DNA of 64,000 bases, from contig NZ_FOTF01000006.1 in NCBI RefSeq assembly GCF_900114485.1, positions 1-64,000 of the forward strand, read 5' to 3'. How positions within the stretch are numbered: the first letter of the stretch is position 1; each line of letters opens with the position of its first letter. Source of the DNA: Loktanella salsilacus. GTDB taxonomy: Bacteria; Pseudomonadota; Alphaproteobacteria; Rhodobacterales; Rhodobacteraceae. The notes beneath the pieces are model-generated. The model saw nothing but the letters and a program-made list of their open reading frames with translations. It searched no databases and was not told the DNA's origin. This document shows, piece after piece, positions 36,863-46,895 of the stretch. The translations under genes were made by a program, and so were the position numbers.

Positions 36863-37900
36863 ATGGTCAACTTCTTCACCACGACGAACACGGGCATCGT
36901 CCTGTTGATCTTGGGGCAGTGTTTGCTGCTGCTGATCCCGCTTTTGCTGGCGCTGGCCATGCTGATGTATGCGGACCGTAAGGTCTGGGCTGCTGTGCAG
37001 ATGCGTCGCGGCCCGAACGTGGTGGGCCCTTGGGGCGTGCTGCAGTCTTTTGCCGACTTTCTAAAGTATATCGTCAAGGAAATCGTCGTGCCTGCGGGCG
37101 CTGACAAGGCGGTCTATTTCATTGCGCCGCTGCTGTCCTTTGTTTTGCCAGTCATTGCCTGGTCGGTGATTCCCTTCAACACCGGTTGGGTGCTGTCGGA
37201 TATCAACGTCGCGATCCTGTTCGTCTTTGCCGTGTCTTCGCTGGAAGTCTACGGCGTGATCATGGGCGGTTGGGCGTCGAATTCTAAGTATCCGTTCCTT
37301 GGATCCCTTCGGTCTGCCGCGCAGATGATTTCTTATGAAGTCTCGCTTGGCCTGATCATCATCGGTATCATCATCTCGACCGGGTCGATGAACTTTGGCG
37401 ACATCGTCGAGGCGCAGCGCGGCGCTGGTTTGCTGTCGTGGTACTGGGTCGCCCACTTCCCGATGCTGTTCTTGTTCTTCATCTCGGCGCTGGCTGAAAC
37501 CAACCGTCCGCCGTTCGACCTGCCAGAGGCCGAATCGGAACTGGTCGCTGGTTATCAGGTTGAATATTCGTCCACGCCCTTCCTGCTGTTCATGATCGGC
37601 GAGCTGATGGCCGTCGTGCTGATGTGCGCGCTGGTGTCGCTTCTGTTCTTGGGCGGCTGGCTGTCCCCGATCCCCGGTCTGCCTGACAGCATCCTGTGGA
37701 TGATCCTTAAGATGATGGCCTGCTTCTTTATGTTCGCCATGGTGAAGGCCATCACCCCGCGCTACCGCTACGACCAACTGATGCGGATCGGCTGGAAAGT
37801 CTTCTTGCCGCTCTCGCTGATCTGGGTCGTGCTGATCGCATTCCTTGCAAAATTTGAAGTAATGGGTGGCTTCTGGGCCCGTTACACTTGGGGAGTCTAA
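36863..37900 (+). CDS. nuoH: NADH-quinone oxidoreductase subunit H
   Basis: 345-residue membrane subunit with about eight helices, at the junction of the membrane arm and the quinone cavity. Signatures: [40 protein letters not shown] and [23 protein letters not shown] 36863 has AGAGGGA upstream; in-frame upstream codons overlap the lipoprotein gene and are not used. It is followed by nuoI after 2 bp. Confidence 0.97.
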   Translation: MVNFFTTTNTGIVLLILGQCLLLLIPLLLALAMLMYADRKVWAAVQMRRGPNVVGPWGVLQSFADFLKYIVKEIVVPAGADKAVYFIAPLLSFVLPVIAWSVIPFNTGWVLSDINVAILFVFAVSSLEVYGVIMGGWASNSKYPFLGSLRSAAQMISYEVSLGLIIIGIIISTGSMNFGDIVEAQRGAGLLSWYWVAHFPMLFLFFISALAETNRPPFDLPEAESELVAGYQVEYSSTPFLLFMIGELMAVVLMCALVSLLFLGGWLSPIPGLPDSILWMILKMMACFFMFAMVKAITPRYRYDQLMRIGWKVFLPLSLIWVVLIAFLAKFEVMGGFWARYTWGV

Positions 37901-37902
37901 CG

Positions 37903-38391
37903 ATGGACTACGCACGCTCTGCGAAATACTTCCTGCTGTCGGACTTCTGGAAAGGCTTTGGGCTGGGGATGAAGTACTTCTTTGCCCCCAAAGCCACGCT
38001 GAACTATCCGCATGAAAAAGGCCCGCTGTCCCCGCGTTTTCGCGGCGAGCACGCCCTGCGCCGTTATGCCAATGGCGAAGAGCGTTGCATCGCTTGTAAG
38101 CTGTGCGAGGCCGTTTGCCCCGCGCAGGCGATCACCATCGACGCGGCCCCGCGCACGGATGACGGATCGCGCCGCACGACGCGCTATGACATCGACATGA
38201 CAAAGTGCATCTACTGCGGTTTCTGCCAAGAAGCCTGCCCTGTGGACGCCATTGTCGAAGGCCCGAATTTTGAGTTCAGCACCGAGACACGTGAAGAGCT
38301 TTACTACGATAAAGAAAAGCTGCTGGCGAATGGCGACCGTTGGGAAGCCGAAATCGCGCGCAACCTCGAAATGGATGCGCCCTACAGATGA
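37903..38391 (+). CDS. nuoI: NADH-quinone oxidoreductase subunit I
   Basis: 162-residue subunit carrying clusters N6a and N6b. Two classical 8-iron ferredoxin motifs are seen: [16 protein letters not shown] and [16 protein letters not shown]. The N-terminal amphipathic part ([20 protein letters not shown]) binds the membrane domain. The start ATG is 2 bp after the nuoH stop. The stop overlaps the next gene by 4 bp. Confidence 0.97.
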   Translation: MDYARSAKYFLLSDFWKGFGLGMKYFFAPKATLNYPHEKGPLSPRFRGEHALRRYANGEERCIACKLCEAVCPAQAITIDAAPRTDDGSRRTTRYDIDMTKCIYCGFCQEACPVDAIVEGPNFEFSTETREELYYDKEKLLANGDRWEAEIARNLEMDAPYR

Positions 38392-38777
38392 GCCTTGATG
38401 AAGCCACATATGAACGCGGCAAGGCACTGTCTGAGGCAGTGAACCCGGGCATGGAAGACGCGCTTGCAGCGCGTTACGATGCTTTGGTGCCTGGCTTGTC
38501 GCGCATGGTGGTCGAGGTGCCTTACGGTACATTCTACAGCCGCGGCGTTGTGGAAGAGAAAACCCGTCTGCTGGCGACGATTGCGGCCCTTACTGCGATG
38601 GGGGGGCAGACCAAGCCCCAGCTTAAGGTCAACATCGCCAGCGCCCGCGCTGTTGGTGCGAGCCGCGCAGAGGTCTGTGAGATTATCTATCAGATGACGC
38701 TTTACGGCGGCTTTCCTGCGATGATTAACGCGCTGAATGCCGCGATTGAGGTTTTTGAAGCGGAGGATGCGGCGTGA
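38388..38777 (+). CDS. Carboxymuconolactone decarboxylase-like protein, first of a tandem pair
   Basis: 129 residues, ATG overlapping the nuoI stop (ATGA). All-helical CMD-fold protein: [20 protein letters not shown] and [20 protein letters not shown] are the family core, the latter like PcaC's VLLQ..VYCGVPA region. There is no CxxC pair, so it is not an AhpD-type peroxidase; only Cys97 is present. The next gene is a paralogue. It belongs to the nuo transcription unit by overlap on both sides. The substrate is unknown, and an enzymatic role may be lost. Confidence 0.84.
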   Translation: MSLDEATYERGKALSEAVNPGMEDALAARYDALVPGLSRMVVEVPYGTFYSRGVVEEKTRLLATIAALTAMGGQTKPQLKVNIASARAVGASRAEVCEIIYQMTLYGGFPAMINALNAAIEVFEAEDAA

Positions 38778-39175
38778 GCGATGCAAAGAACCCTTTTGAG
38801 GCCATGATGACCATGGGGCAGGACTGGGTGAAACAGCTCAATCCTGCGATGGAATCTTTTACGCCCAAAGGGTTCGAGACGCTTTGGCCGACGATGCCCA
38901 AAGAAATGATGGAAACCTTCTTTGGCAAGGGGTTGAACCCGGACGGTCTAGACGCCAAGACGCGGCTGTTGATGACCCTGATGGGCCTGACGATCATGGG
39001 CGCACAAGCCGAGGCGCAGTTGCGCATGACGGTGCGCCATCTGGTCGAGGCCGGGGCCACTGAAAAAGAAGTCGCCGAGACGATTGCGATGGCGGCCATG
39101 TTTGGCGGCGTGCCGTCGATGACCAAGGCGATGGAAATCGCCAACGACGTGATGAAAAAGGATGCCGAGGCATGA
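38774..39175 (+). CDS. Carboxymuconolactone decarboxylase-like protein, second of a tandem pair
   Basis: 133 residues from a GTG at 38774 that overlaps the preceding stop (GTGA). The N-terminal third ([20 protein letters not shown]) is Met-rich and amphipathic, reminiscent of phasin-like helices. The C-terminal two-thirds is a CMD domain ([40 protein letters not shown]). It has no Cys at all, so a thiol chemistry is excluded. The stop overlaps the nuoJ ATG. Together with the first CMD gene it may form a hetero-oligomer; the role is unknown. Confidence 0.82.
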   Translation: MSDAKNPFEAMMTMGQDWVKQLNPAMESFTPKGFETLWPTMPKEMMETFFGKGLNPDGLDAKTRLLMTLMGLTIMGAQAEAQLRMTVRHLVEAGATEKEVAETIAMAAMFGGVPSMTKAMEIANDVMKKDAEA

Positions 39176-39777
39176 CCCCTTTCGTTTTCACCTTTTACCT
39201 GTTCGCGATCACAACGATCATGGGCGGCCTGATGACGGTGCTGTCGCGCAACCCGGTGCATTCGGTGTTGTGGCTGATCTTGGCCTTCCTGTCTTCGGCA
39301 GGTCTGTTCGTGATCCTTGGCGCTGAATTTGTCGCCATGCTGCTGATCATCGTCTACGTCGGCGCGGTTGCGGTCTTGTTCCTGTTTGTCGTCATGATGC
39401 TGGACGTCGACTTTGCCGAGTTGAAGGCAGAGATGTCGAAATACTTGCCGCTGGGTTTGCTGATCGGCGTCGTCGTTCTGATGCAGCTGGCCATCGCCGT
39501 CGGCGCATGGAGCTTTTCGGACGGGATTGATGCGCGCCTCGCTGCGCCGGTGCCGGACACCTACAATACAACCGGCCTTGGTCTGTTGATCTATGATCGC
39601 TACATCATTTTGTTCCAACTGTCGGGTCTGATCCTGCTGGTGGCGATGATCGGCGCGATCGTTCTGACCCTGCGCCACCGCGTGGACATCAAGCGCCAGA
39701 ACGTCATGGCGCAGATGCACCGCGACCCCAAGCTGGCGATGGAACTCAAAGACGTGAAACCGGGGCAGGGCCTGTAA
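39172..39777 (+). CDS. nuoJ: NADH-quinone oxidoreductase subunit J
   Basis: 201-residue membrane subunit with five helices. The conserved pi-bulge helix region [20 protein letters not shown] is visible, followed by [12 protein letters not shown]. The C-terminal tail after the last helix ([20 protein letters not shown]) is cytoplasmic. The ATG overlaps the second CMD gene. A 25-codon frame follows 30 bp later. Confidence 0.96.
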   Translation: MTPFVFTFYLFAITTIMGGLMTVLSRNPVHSVLWLILAFLSSAGLFVILGAEFVAMLLIIVYVGAVAVLFLFVVMMLDVDFAELKAEMSKYLPLGLLIGVVVLMQLAIAVGAWSFSDGIDARLAAPVPDTYNTTGLGLLIYDRYIILFQLSGLILLVAMIGAIVLTLRHRVDIKRQNVMAQMHRDPKLAMELKDVKPGQGL

Positions 39778-39807
39778 GGCGCTCTCTTTGACCGAAGGAT
39801 ATAGCTG

Positions 39808-39885
39808 ATGTCGAATACCACCATTGCTGCGCTGATCGTTGTGCTGATCCTTGTCTTCGGCGGCGGCTACACCTTTTTCGGCTAA
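39808..39885 (+). CDS. 25-residue single-helix membrane miniprotein between nuoJ and nuoK
   Basis: A short frame with its own ribosome-binding site (GAAGGA, spacing about 8) encodes MSNTTIAALIVVLILVFGGG followed by YTFFG and TAA. It has a polar N-cap and a hydrophobic helix of about 18 residues, long enough to span the membrane once. It occupies most of the 147-bp gap between nuoJ and nuoK, whose own start has a separate AGAGGGA site. Inference: a small accessory or assembly peptide of complex I, analogous in size to known respiratory miniproteins. No family is known to me. Confidence 0.65.
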   Translation: MSNTTIAALIVVLILVFGGGYTFFG

Positions 39886-39924
39886 GACCATAAAACGAAG
39901 GGCGAACGCCCAGAGGGACACGAC

Positions 39925-40230
39925 ATGATCGGACTAGAGCATTATCTTGTGGTGGCGGCGGCGCTGTTCGTCATTGGCATCTTTGGCCTGTTTCTGAACC
40001 GCAAGAACGTCATCATCCTGCTGATGAGCATCGAATTGATGCTGCTGGCGGTGAACATCAACTTCGTCGCCTTTTCCAGTTTCCTTGGGGATCTGGTGGG
40101 GCAGGTGTTCACGCTGTTCGTGCTGACCGTCGCCGCCGCAGAGGCCGCGATTGGTCTGGCGATCCTTGTCTGTTTCTTCCGTAACCGCGGAACCATCGAC
40201 GTTGAAGACGTCAACGTGATGAAGGGCTGA
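39925..40230 (+). CDS. nuoK: NADH-quinone oxidoreductase subunit K
   Basis: 101-residue membrane subunit with three helices and the two membrane Glu expected in the proton path: [20 protein letters not shown] and [27 protein letters not shown] precedes the ATG. It ends 4 bp before nuoL. Confidence 0.97.
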   Translation: MIGLEHYLVVAAALFVIGIFGLFLNRKNVIILLMSIELMLLAVNINFVAFSSFLGDLVGQVFTLFVLTVAAAEAAIGLAILVCFFRNRGTIDVEDVNVMKG

Positions 40231-40234
40231 ACCC

Positions 40235-42367
40235 ATGGAAACGATTATCCTATTTGCACCGCTGGTCGGGGCCCTGATCTGCGGCTTTACGTGGCGGATC
40301 ATTGGCGAAAAGCCGGCGCAGTGGGTGGCCACTGGTCTGCTGTTCTTGGCCGCGTTCCTGTCTTGGATCGTGTTTCTGGGCTTTGATGGCGTCACGCGCG
40401 ACATCACGGTGCTGCGCTGGATCGAATCCGGCTCGCTTGCGACCGACTGGGCGATCCGTCTGGACCGTTTGACCGCGACGATGCTGATCGTGATCACGAC
40501 GGTCTCCGCGCTCGTGCACCTGTATTCCTTTGGCTACATGGCGCATGACGACAACTTCAAAGACGGCACGCCTTATCGCGCGCGCTTCTTTGCGTATCTG
40601 TCGTTCTTTACCTTCGCCATGTTGATGCTGGTCACCGCCGACAACCTGATCCAGATGTTCTTTGGCTGGGAAGGCGTGGGCGTTGCGTCCTACCTTTTGA
40701 TTGGCTTCTACTACCGCAAGCCGTCCGCCAACGCCGCAGCGATCAAGGCGTTTGTCGTCAACCGTGTGGGTGACTTCGGCTTTGCCCTTGGTATCTTTGG
40801 CCTGTTCTTCCTGACGGACTCGGTCAAGTTCGCTGACATCTTTCCGCAAGTGGCCGATATCGCGCAGACCCAGATCCATTTCTTGTGGACTGAATGGAAT
40901 GCCGCGAACCTGATTGGCGTGCTGCTGTTCATTGGTGCGATGGGTAAATCCGCCCAGCTGTTCCTGCACACGTGGCTGCCCGACGCGATGGAAGGCCCGA
41001 CACCTGTGTCCGCGCTGATCCACGCCGCGACCATGGTCACCGCCGGTGTGTTCCTTGTTTGCCGCATGTCGCCGCTGTTCGAATACGCGCCAGAGGCGAA
41101 GCAGATGATTGTTTTCGTCGGTGCCTCGACCGCGTTCTTTGCTGCGACCGTGGGCTTGGTGCAGAACGACATCAAGCGCGTCATCGCATATTCCACCTGT
41201 TCGCAGCTGGGCTACATGTTCGTGGCCGCTGGTGTGGGCGTTTATTCCGTCGCGATGTTCCACCTGCTGACGCATGCTTTCTTTAAGGCGATGCTGTTCC
41301 TTGGCGCGGGTTCTGTGATCCATGGGATGCACCACGAACAAGACATGCGGAACTATGGCGGATTGCGCAAAAAGCTGCCCTATACCTTCTGGGCGATGAT
41401 GATCGGTACGCTGGCCATCACCGGCGTCGGCATCCCGCTGACCCACTTTGGTTTCGCTGGCTTCCTGTCCAAGGACGCGGTTATCGAATCCGCTTGGGCT
41501 GGCGGCACGGGCTATAGCTTTTGGATGCTGGTCATCGCGGCGATGTTCACCAGTTTCTATAGCTGGCGCCTGATGTTCATGACCTTCTTCGGCAAGGCGC
41601 GCGGCGATCACCATACACATGATCACGCCCACGAATCCCCGATGGTCATGCTGATCCCTCTGGGTGTCCTAAGCCTTGGCGCAATCTTTGGCGGCATGGT
41701 CTGGTACAACAGCTTTTTCGGCGATCACCACAAAGTCGAACAGTTCTTTGGCATGACCACGGCAGAGGCACATGCGACCGAAGGCGGCGAAGAGGCTGCC
41801 GCAGAGGGTGACCACGCTGTTGCCGGGGCCGGGGCCGAGCACGCTGCCCAGTCCGAAGCTGCGGTTGAAGGCGAAGCTGATCACGGCGACGTTGCTGCGA
41901 ACACTTACACGCCGGGGCAGGGTGCCATCTATATGGCCGCCGACAATCACGTCATTGATGACGCGCACCACGCGCCTGTCTTGGTCAAGCTGTCGCCGTT
42001 CATCGCCATGCTAATCGGTTTTGTCACCGCGTACATGTTCTACGTCCGCCGTCCGGATCTGCCGGGCAAGCTGGCAGCGAACCAGTCGCATCTGTATCAG
42101 TTCCTGCTGAACAAATGGTACTTTGACGAAATCTACGGCTTCCTTTTCGTGCGGCCTGCGCTGGCGATTGGTCGCTTCCTGTGGAAGCGCGGCGACGAAG
42201 GCACGATTGACGGCGGGATCAACGGTCTGGCCCTTGGTATCGTTCCGTTCCTGACCCGCACCGCTGGGCGGATGCAGTCCGGCTACTTGTTCACCTACGC
42301 CTTTGCCATGGTGGCGGGCATCGCGGCCCTGCTGACCTGGGTCACTCTGACCGGAGGGGCCAACTAA
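40235..42367 (+). CDS. nuoL: NADH-quinone oxidoreductase subunit L
   Basis: 710-residue antiporter-like subunit at the far end of the membrane arm. Key Glu and Lys helices are present ([40 protein letters not shown]). A His-rich run ([12 protein letters not shown]) and an Ala/Glu-rich segment ([20 protein letters not shown] onward, to about residue 560) form a loop before the last helices, longer than in E. coli. The C-terminal lateral helix region ([20 protein letters not shown]) is present. The last base of its stop is the first of the nuoM ATG. Confidence 0.97.
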   Translation: METIILFAPLVGALICGFTWRIIGEKPAQWVATGLLFLAAFLSWIVFLGFDGVTRDITVLRWIESGSLATDWAIRLDRLTATMLIVITTVSALVHLYSFGYMAHDDNFKDGTPYRARFFAYLSFFTFAMLMLVTADNLIQMFFGWEGVGVASYLLIGFYYRKPSANAAAIKAFVVNRVGDFGFALGIFGLFFLTDSVKFADIFPQVADIAQTQIHFLWTEWNAANLIGVLLFIGAMGKSAQLFLHTWLPDAMEGPTPVSALIHAATMVTAGVFLVCRMSPLFEYAPEAKQMIVFVGASTAFFAATVGLVQNDIKRVIAYSTCSQLGYMFVAAGVGVYSVAMFHLLTHAFFKAMLFLGAGSVIHGMHHEQDMRNYGGLRKKLPYTFWAMMIGTLAITGVGIPLTHFGFAGFLSKDAVIESAWAGGTGYSFWMLVIAAMFTSFYSWRLMFMTFFGKARGDHHTHDHAHESPMVMLIPLGVLSLGAIFGGMVWYNSFFGDHHKVEQFFGMTTAEAHATEGGEEAAAEGDHAVAGAGAEHAAQSEAAVEGEADHGDVAANTYTPGQGAIYMAADNHVIDDAHHAPVLVKLSPFIAMLIGFVTAYMFYVRRPDLPGKLAANQSHLYQFLLNKWYFDEIYGFLFVRPALAIGRFLWKRGDEGTIDGGINGLALGIVPFLTRTAGRMQSGYLFTYAFAMVAGIAALLTWVTLTGGAN

Positions 42368-43908
42368 TGGGCAACCTGCTTTCACTCACCACGTTTATTC
42401 CGCTGATCGGCGCTGCCATTCTGGCGCTGTTCCTGCGGGGCAATGACGCGGCGGCACAGCGCAATGCCAAGTGGGTGGCGATGTTTGCCACGTCCGCGAC
42501 GTTCCTGATTTCGCTGTTCATTCTGTTCCAGTTCGATCCTGCCGATACCGGCTTTCAGATGGTCGAGGAGCATTCGTGGCTTCTGGGTCTGAACTATAAA
42601 ATGGGCGTCGACGGCATTTCCGTGCTGTTCGTGATGCTGACCACGTTCCTGATGCCGCTGGTGATCGCGTCCTGCTGGGGCGTGGAAAGCCGCGTTAAGG
42701 AATACATGATCGCGTTCCTGCTGCTGGAAACGCTGATGCTGGGCGTCTTTATGGCGCTGGACATGATCCTGTTCTATCTGTTTTTCGAGGCAGGCCTGAT
42801 CCCGATGTTCCTGATCATCGGCATCTGGGGCGGGGCGAACCGCATTTACGCGTCGTTCAAGTTCTTCCTTTATACCTTCCTTGGATCGGTCCTGATGCTG
42901 GTGGCCATGGTCGCCATGATCAACATCGCGGGCACCTCTGACATCCCGACGCTGATGACGACGGTTTTCCCGTCGGACGCCTTTACCGTGCTGGGGATCA
43001 ACATTGTTGGCGGCGCGCAGACGCTGATGTTCCTTGCCTTCTTTGCCAGCTTTGCGGTGAAGATGCCGATGTGGCCCGTGCACACGTGGTTGCCTGACGC
43101 CCACGTGCAGGCCCCGACTGCGGGTTCTGTCGTGCTGGCCGCGATCCTGCTGAAAATGGGCGGCTACGGCTTCTTGCGCTTTTCGCTGCCGATGTTCCCC
43201 ATCGGGTCCGAAGTCATCGGCCCGCTGGTGCTGTGGCTGTCGGCGATTGCGATCGTCTACACCTCTCTTGTTGCGTTGGTGCAGCAGGACATGAAAAAGC
43301 TGATCGCCTATTCGTCCGTTGCACACATGGGTTACGTGACCATGGGTATTTTTACGGTGAACCAGCAGGGCATTGATGGCGCGATTTTCCAGATGATCAG
43401 CCACGGCTTTATCTCTGGCGCGCTGTTCCTTTGCGTTGGCGTGATTTACGACCGGATGCACACCCGCGACATCGACGCTTATGGCGGTCTGGTGAACCGG
43501 ATGCCCGCCTATGCGCTGATCTTCATGTTCTTCACCATGGCCAACGTCGGCCTGCCGGGCACATCTGGCTTCGTGGGTGAATTCTTGGTCCTGATGGGCA
43601 TCTTCCAGGTGAACACCTGGGTCGCCGTGATCGCCACCTCTGGCGTGATCCTGTCGGCGTCGTACGGTCTGTGGCTGTATCGCCGCGTCGTCATGGGTGA
43701 TTTGATCAAGGAAAGCCTGAAGTCGATCACCGATATGACAACCCGCGAGCGGGCGATCTTTGCCCCGCTGGTGGTGATGACCTTGTTGCTGGGCGTCTAT
43801 CCTAGCCTTGTTACCGATATCATCGGGCCGTCGGTTGGCGCGCTGATCGATCAATACGACACGGCGACCGCGGCGTTTACCGCAGCCACTCAAGTCGCTT
43901 TGCACTAA
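42367..43908 (+). CDS. nuoM: NADH-quinone oxidoreductase subunit M
   Basis: 513-residue antiporter-like membrane subunit. Proton-path signatures: [58 protein letters not shown] and [20 protein letters not shown]. About 14 helices. The start overlaps the nuoL stop by one base (TAATG), coupling translation. Ends 12 bp before nuoN. Confidence 0.97.
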   Translation: MGNLLSLTTFIPLIGAAILALFLRGNDAAAQRNAKWVAMFATSATFLISLFILFQFDPADTGFQMVEEHSWLLGLNYKMGVDGISVLFVMLTTFLMPLVIASCWGVESRVKEYMIAFLLLETLMLGVFMALDMILFYLFFEAGLIPMFLIIGIWGGANRIYASFKFFLYTFLGSVLMLVAMVAMINIAGTSDIPTLMTTVFPSDAFTVLGINIVGGAQTLMFLAFFASFAVKMPMWPVHTWLPDAHVQAPTAGSVVLAAILLKMGGYGFLRFSLPMFPIGSEVIGPLVLWLSAIAIVYTSLVALVQQDMKKLIAYSSVAHMGYVTMGIFTVNQQGIDGAIFQMISHGFISGALFLCVGVIYDRMHTRDIDAYGGLVNRMPAYALIFMFFTMANVGLPGTSGFVGEFLVLMGIFQVNTWVAVIATSGVILSASYGLWLYRRVVMGDLIKESLKSITDMTTRERAIFAPLVVMTLLLGVYPSLVTDIIGPSVGALIDQYDTATAAFTAATQVALH

Positions 43909-43920
43909 GGAAACGGACCC

Positions 43921-45357
43921 ATGATTTCTGCCGATATCCAGATTGTCCTGCCGGAAATCGCACTGGCGGTCTATGCGATCACCGCCTTGCTGGCGGCCGT
44001 TTACACCGTCAAAGACGGGGCGGCGTCGTTGCTGGTCTGGCTGACCTCTGGCATCTTTGTGCTGGTGGCCGCTTGGCTGATGACGAACGGTGCCGATGCG
44101 CAGACAGCCTTTGACGGCATGTTTGTCGCCGACAGCTTTTCGCGCTTTGCCAAGGTCACGATCCTGCTGTCCGCCGCCGCCGTCTTGGTGATGAGCGAGC
44201 AATACATGGTCGCGCGTAACCTGTTGCGGTTCGAATATCCGCTGCTGGTGGTCTTTGCCGTCGTCGGCATGATGGTCATGGTGAGCGCTGGTGATCTGAT
44301 GTCGCTTTACATGGGCCTAGAGCTGCAGTCGCTGTCGCTTTATGTCGTCGCGTCCTTGCGCCGTGACAGTGTCAAATCGACAGAAGCTGGCCTGAAGTAT
44401 TTCGTTCTGGGCGCGTTGTCCTCTGGTCTGCTGCTTTACGGTGCCTCGCTGACCTATGGCTTCACTGGCACGACTTTGTTCTCTGGCATCATGGCCGGCG
44501 TGCAGGATCAGCCGTCGCTGGGTCTGCTGTTCGGCCTCGTGTTCCTGATCTCGGGTCTTGCGTTCAAGGTTAGCGCCGCGCCGTTCCACATGTGGACGCC
44601 GGACGTTTACGAAGGCTCGCCAACGCCGATCACTGCGTTCTTTGCAACGGCCCCCAAGGTCGCGGCGATGGCGCTGTTCGCCCGCCTGATGTTTGATGCC
44701 TTCGGCGGTATTACTGGCGACTGGCAGCAGATCATTGCCTTCTTGTCCGTGATCTCGATGTTCCTTGGATCGATCGCGGCGATTGGCCAGCGCGATATCA
44801 AGCGTCTGATGGCTTACTCGTCCATCGCGCACATGGGCTATGCTTTGATGGGTCTGGCGGCTGGCACTGCGCTGGGTGTGCAAGCGATGCTGATCTACAT
44901 GGCGATCTATGTGACCATGAACATCGGCACCTTTGCCTTTATCCTTGGCATGCAGCGCGATGGTCGTCCGGTGACGGATATCCAAAGCCTGAAAATGTAC
45001 GCCAAAGACCAGCCCACCCGGGCACTGGCCATGCTGGTGCTGATGTTCAGCCTTGCTGGTGTGCCGCCGATGGTCGGCTTCTTTGGTAAGCTGTATGTGC
45101 TGCGTGCCGCCTATGACGCGGGCCTTGCATGGTTGGCGGTGGCCGGTGTGGTCGCATCCGTGATCGGCGCGTATTACTACCTGCGCATCGTCTACTACAT
45201 GTACTTCGGCGAAGAGACCGAAAAGCTGGACGCCCCGTCGCAGCCCATCCTTGGCGCGTTCCTGATCGCTTCTGCGCTGATCATGGTCGTCGGCGTGGTC
45301 AACCTGTTCGGCGTAGAGCCGATTGCGGCTGCTGCCGCTGCGGCCCTTGTCAACTGA
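43921..45357 (+). CDS. nuoN: NADH-quinone oxidoreductase subunit N
   Basis: 478-residue antiporter-like membrane subunit, the last nuo gene. Signatures: [60 protein letters not shown] and [20 protein letters not shown]. About 14 helices. AAGGA lies just before the ATG. The stop lies 5 bp before a perfect 34-bp palindrome and overlaps the probable birA start region. Confidence 0.97.
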   Translation: MISADIQIVLPEIALAVYAITALLAAVYTVKDGAASLLVWLTSGIFVLVAAWLMTNGADAQTAFDGMFVADSFSRFAKVTILLSAAAVLVMSEQYMVARNLLRFEYPLLVVFAVVGMMVMVSAGDLMSLYMGLELQSLSLYVVASLRRDSVKSTEAGLKYFVLGALSSGLLLYGASLTYGFTGTTLFSGIMAGVQDQPSLGLLFGLVFLISGLAFKVSAAPFHMWTPDVYEGSPTPITAFFATAPKVAAMALFARLMFDAFGGITGDWQQIIAFLSVISMFLGSIAAIGQRDIKRLMAYSSIAHMGYALMGLAAGTALGVQAMLIYMAIYVTMNIGTFAFILGMQRDGRPVTDIQSLKMYAKDQPTRALAMLVLMFSLAGVPPMVGFFGKLYVLRAAYDAGLAWLAVAGVVASVIGAYYYLRIVYYMYFGEETEKLDAPSQPILGAFLIASALIMVVGVVNLFGVEPIAAAAAAALVN

Positions 45358-46108
45358 TCCAACACAGCACGCCCTCTGGCCAGAGGGCGTGCTGTGCCAC
45401 CACCTGACGCAGGTGGATAGCACCATGGCAGAGGCGGTGCGCATTGCGCCAACCCTGCAAGCGCCAACTTGGGTGATCGCTGATATCCAGACCGGCGCAC
45501 GCGGTCGCCGGGGCCGCGCATGGCAAAGCCCGCCGGGCAACTTTGCCGCCACCCTGATTTATCGCCCCAACTGCACCCCGCAACAGGCCAGCCTGCGATC
45601 CTTTATGGCCGCCGTGGCCCTGTTCGAGGCGCTGGCGATGTATATTGACCGCACCAAGCTCAGCCTGAAATGGCCCAATGACGTCCTGCTGAACGGCGGC
45701 AAGATCGCTGGCATTCTGCTGGAAACCAGCGGGCAGGGGCCTTACGTCGATTGGCTGTCTGTTGGCATCGGCGTTAACCTTGCTGCTGTGCCCGACGACG
45801 TCCGCGACGCGGCCTTTGCGCCTGTGTCCCTGCGCGGCGAAGGCGGGCCAGAGGTCACGCCGGGTGATTTCCTTGTGCGTCTTGCCAATGACTACGCCAC
45901 GCAAGAGGCGAAGCTGTGGGAATTCGACTTTGACATTATCCGCAGTGACTGGCTCCGCCATGCGGCCCGTCTGGGCGAGGTGATTACCGCCCGCACCAGC
46001 CGTGAAGAGATCACCGGCACATTTGACACCATCGACACCGACGGCAATCTGATCTTAACCACCCCCGAGGGGCGCAAGGTCATTCCTGCCGCCGACATCT
46101 ATTTCTAA
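45347..46108 (+). CDS. birA: Biotin--[acetyl-CoA-carboxylase] ligase
   Basis: About 253 residues; it attaches biotin to carboxylase domains, such as Lys600 of MccA encoded in this window. The ligase domain has [31 protein letters not shown] (the adenylate-binding loop), [20 protein letters not shown] and [12 protein letters not shown], plus a small C-terminal SH3-like domain. There is no N-terminal HTH, so it is not a BirA-type repressor. The start is uncertain: TTG 45347 (overlapping the nuoN stop) keeps the family-like WPEGV segment, while GTG 45389 would start inside the palindrome. Confidence 0.9.
   Translation: MSTDPTQHALWPEGVLCHHLTQVDSTMAEAVRIAPTLQAPTWVIADIQTGARGRRGRAWQSPPGNFAATLIYRPNCTPQQASLRSFMAAVALFEALAMYIDRTKLSLKWPNDVLLNGGKIAGILLETSGQGPYVDWLSVGIGVNLAAVPDDVRDAAFAPVSLRGEGGPEVTPGDFLVRLANDYATQEAKLWEFDFDIIRSDWLRHAARLGEVITARTSREEITGTFDTIDTDGNLILTTPEGRKVIPAADIYF
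45363..45396. promoter_or_regulatory. Perfect 34-bp palindrome at the nuoN/birA junction
   Basis: CACAGCACGCCCTCTGG is followed directly by its exact reverse complement. It starts 5 bp after the nuoN stop and lies within the 5' part of birA. As RNA it would form a very stable hairpin that could terminate nuo transcription partly, protect its 3' end, or limit birA translation. No T-run follows. Confidence 0.6.
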
Positions 46109-46121
46109 AGGGGCGCTGCCC

Positions 46122-46895
46122 ATGCTTCTGGCCATCGACTGCGGCAATACGAATACGGTGTTTTCCATCTGGGACGGCACCCGCTTTTTGGCGACCTGGC
46201 GGACCAAGACGGACTGGCAGCGCACGGCTGACCAGTATTTCGTCTGGCTGACGTCCCTGATGCAGATGCAAAAGGTTGATGTGACCATCAACGAAGTCAT
46301 CGTCAGTGCGACAGTGCCGCGCGTGGTGTTCAACTTGCGTGTTCTGGCCGACCGCTATTTCAACTGCCGCCCCATTGTCGTGGGCAAGCCTGAATGCAAA
46401 CTGCCCACGCAGCCGCGCGTCGATCCCGGCACCGCCGTTGGTCCGGACCGGCTGGTGAACACCGCTGGTGCCTTTGATCGCCACGGCGGCAACCTGATCG
46501 TGGTGGATTTCGGCACGGCAACAACGCTGGATGTGGTTGACGATGACGGCGCCTATGTCGGCGGCGTGATTGCCCCCGGCGTCATGGTCAGCCTAGAGGC
46601 ATTTCACATGGCCGCCGCTGCGCTGCCGCACGTCGATGTGACCAAGCCAGAGCGCGTGATTGGCACGAATACCGTCGCCTGCATGCAGTCTGGTGCGTTC
46701 TGGGGTTACATTGGCCTCGTGAAAGAGATAACCGCACGGATCAAAGCCGAACGCGGCAGACAGATGACCGTCATCGGAACTGGTGGACTGGCCTCTCTGT
46801 TTGCACAAGGCGACCAATTATTTGACCGGGTCGAGGATGACCTGACGATGCACGGGCTGACCGTGATTCATCAATACAACAAGGACCTTACATGA
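46122..46895 (+). CDS. coaX: Type III pantothenate kinase
   Basis: 257-residue ASKHA-fold kinase, first step of coenzyme A synthesis. The N-terminal phosphate loop is LLAIDCGNTNTVFSIWDG. The pantothenate and second phosphate regions are GPDRLVNTAGAF and VVDFGTATTLDVVDDDGAYV, followed by GGVIAPGVMVSLEAF. It starts 13 bp after birA and overlaps rnj by 4 bp (ATGA). Confidence 0.95.
   Translation: MLLAIDCGNTNTVFSIWDGTRFLATWRTKTDWQRTADQYFVWLTSLMQMQKVDVTINEVIVSATVPRVVFNLRVLADRYFNCRPIVVGKPECKLPTQPRVDPGTAVGPDRLVNTAGAFDRHGGNLIVVDFGTATTLDVVDDDGAYVGGVIAPGVMVSLEAFHMAAAALPHVDVTKPERVIGTNTVACMQSGAFWGYIGLVKEITARIKAERGRQMTVIGTGGLASLFAQGDQLFDRVEDDLTMHGLTVIHQYNKDLT

Noticed and set aside
42382-44202. 606-codon minus-strand frame opposite nuoM
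   Set aside because: Composition (His, Gln, Asp, Arg) and lack of any domain mark it as antisense to hydrophobic membrane-protein codons.
45323-45346. Upstream TTG at 45323 as the birA start
   Set aside because: It would lie well inside nuoN and add only an Leu/Pro-rich leader; the TTG at 45347 already includes the conserved WPEGV region.
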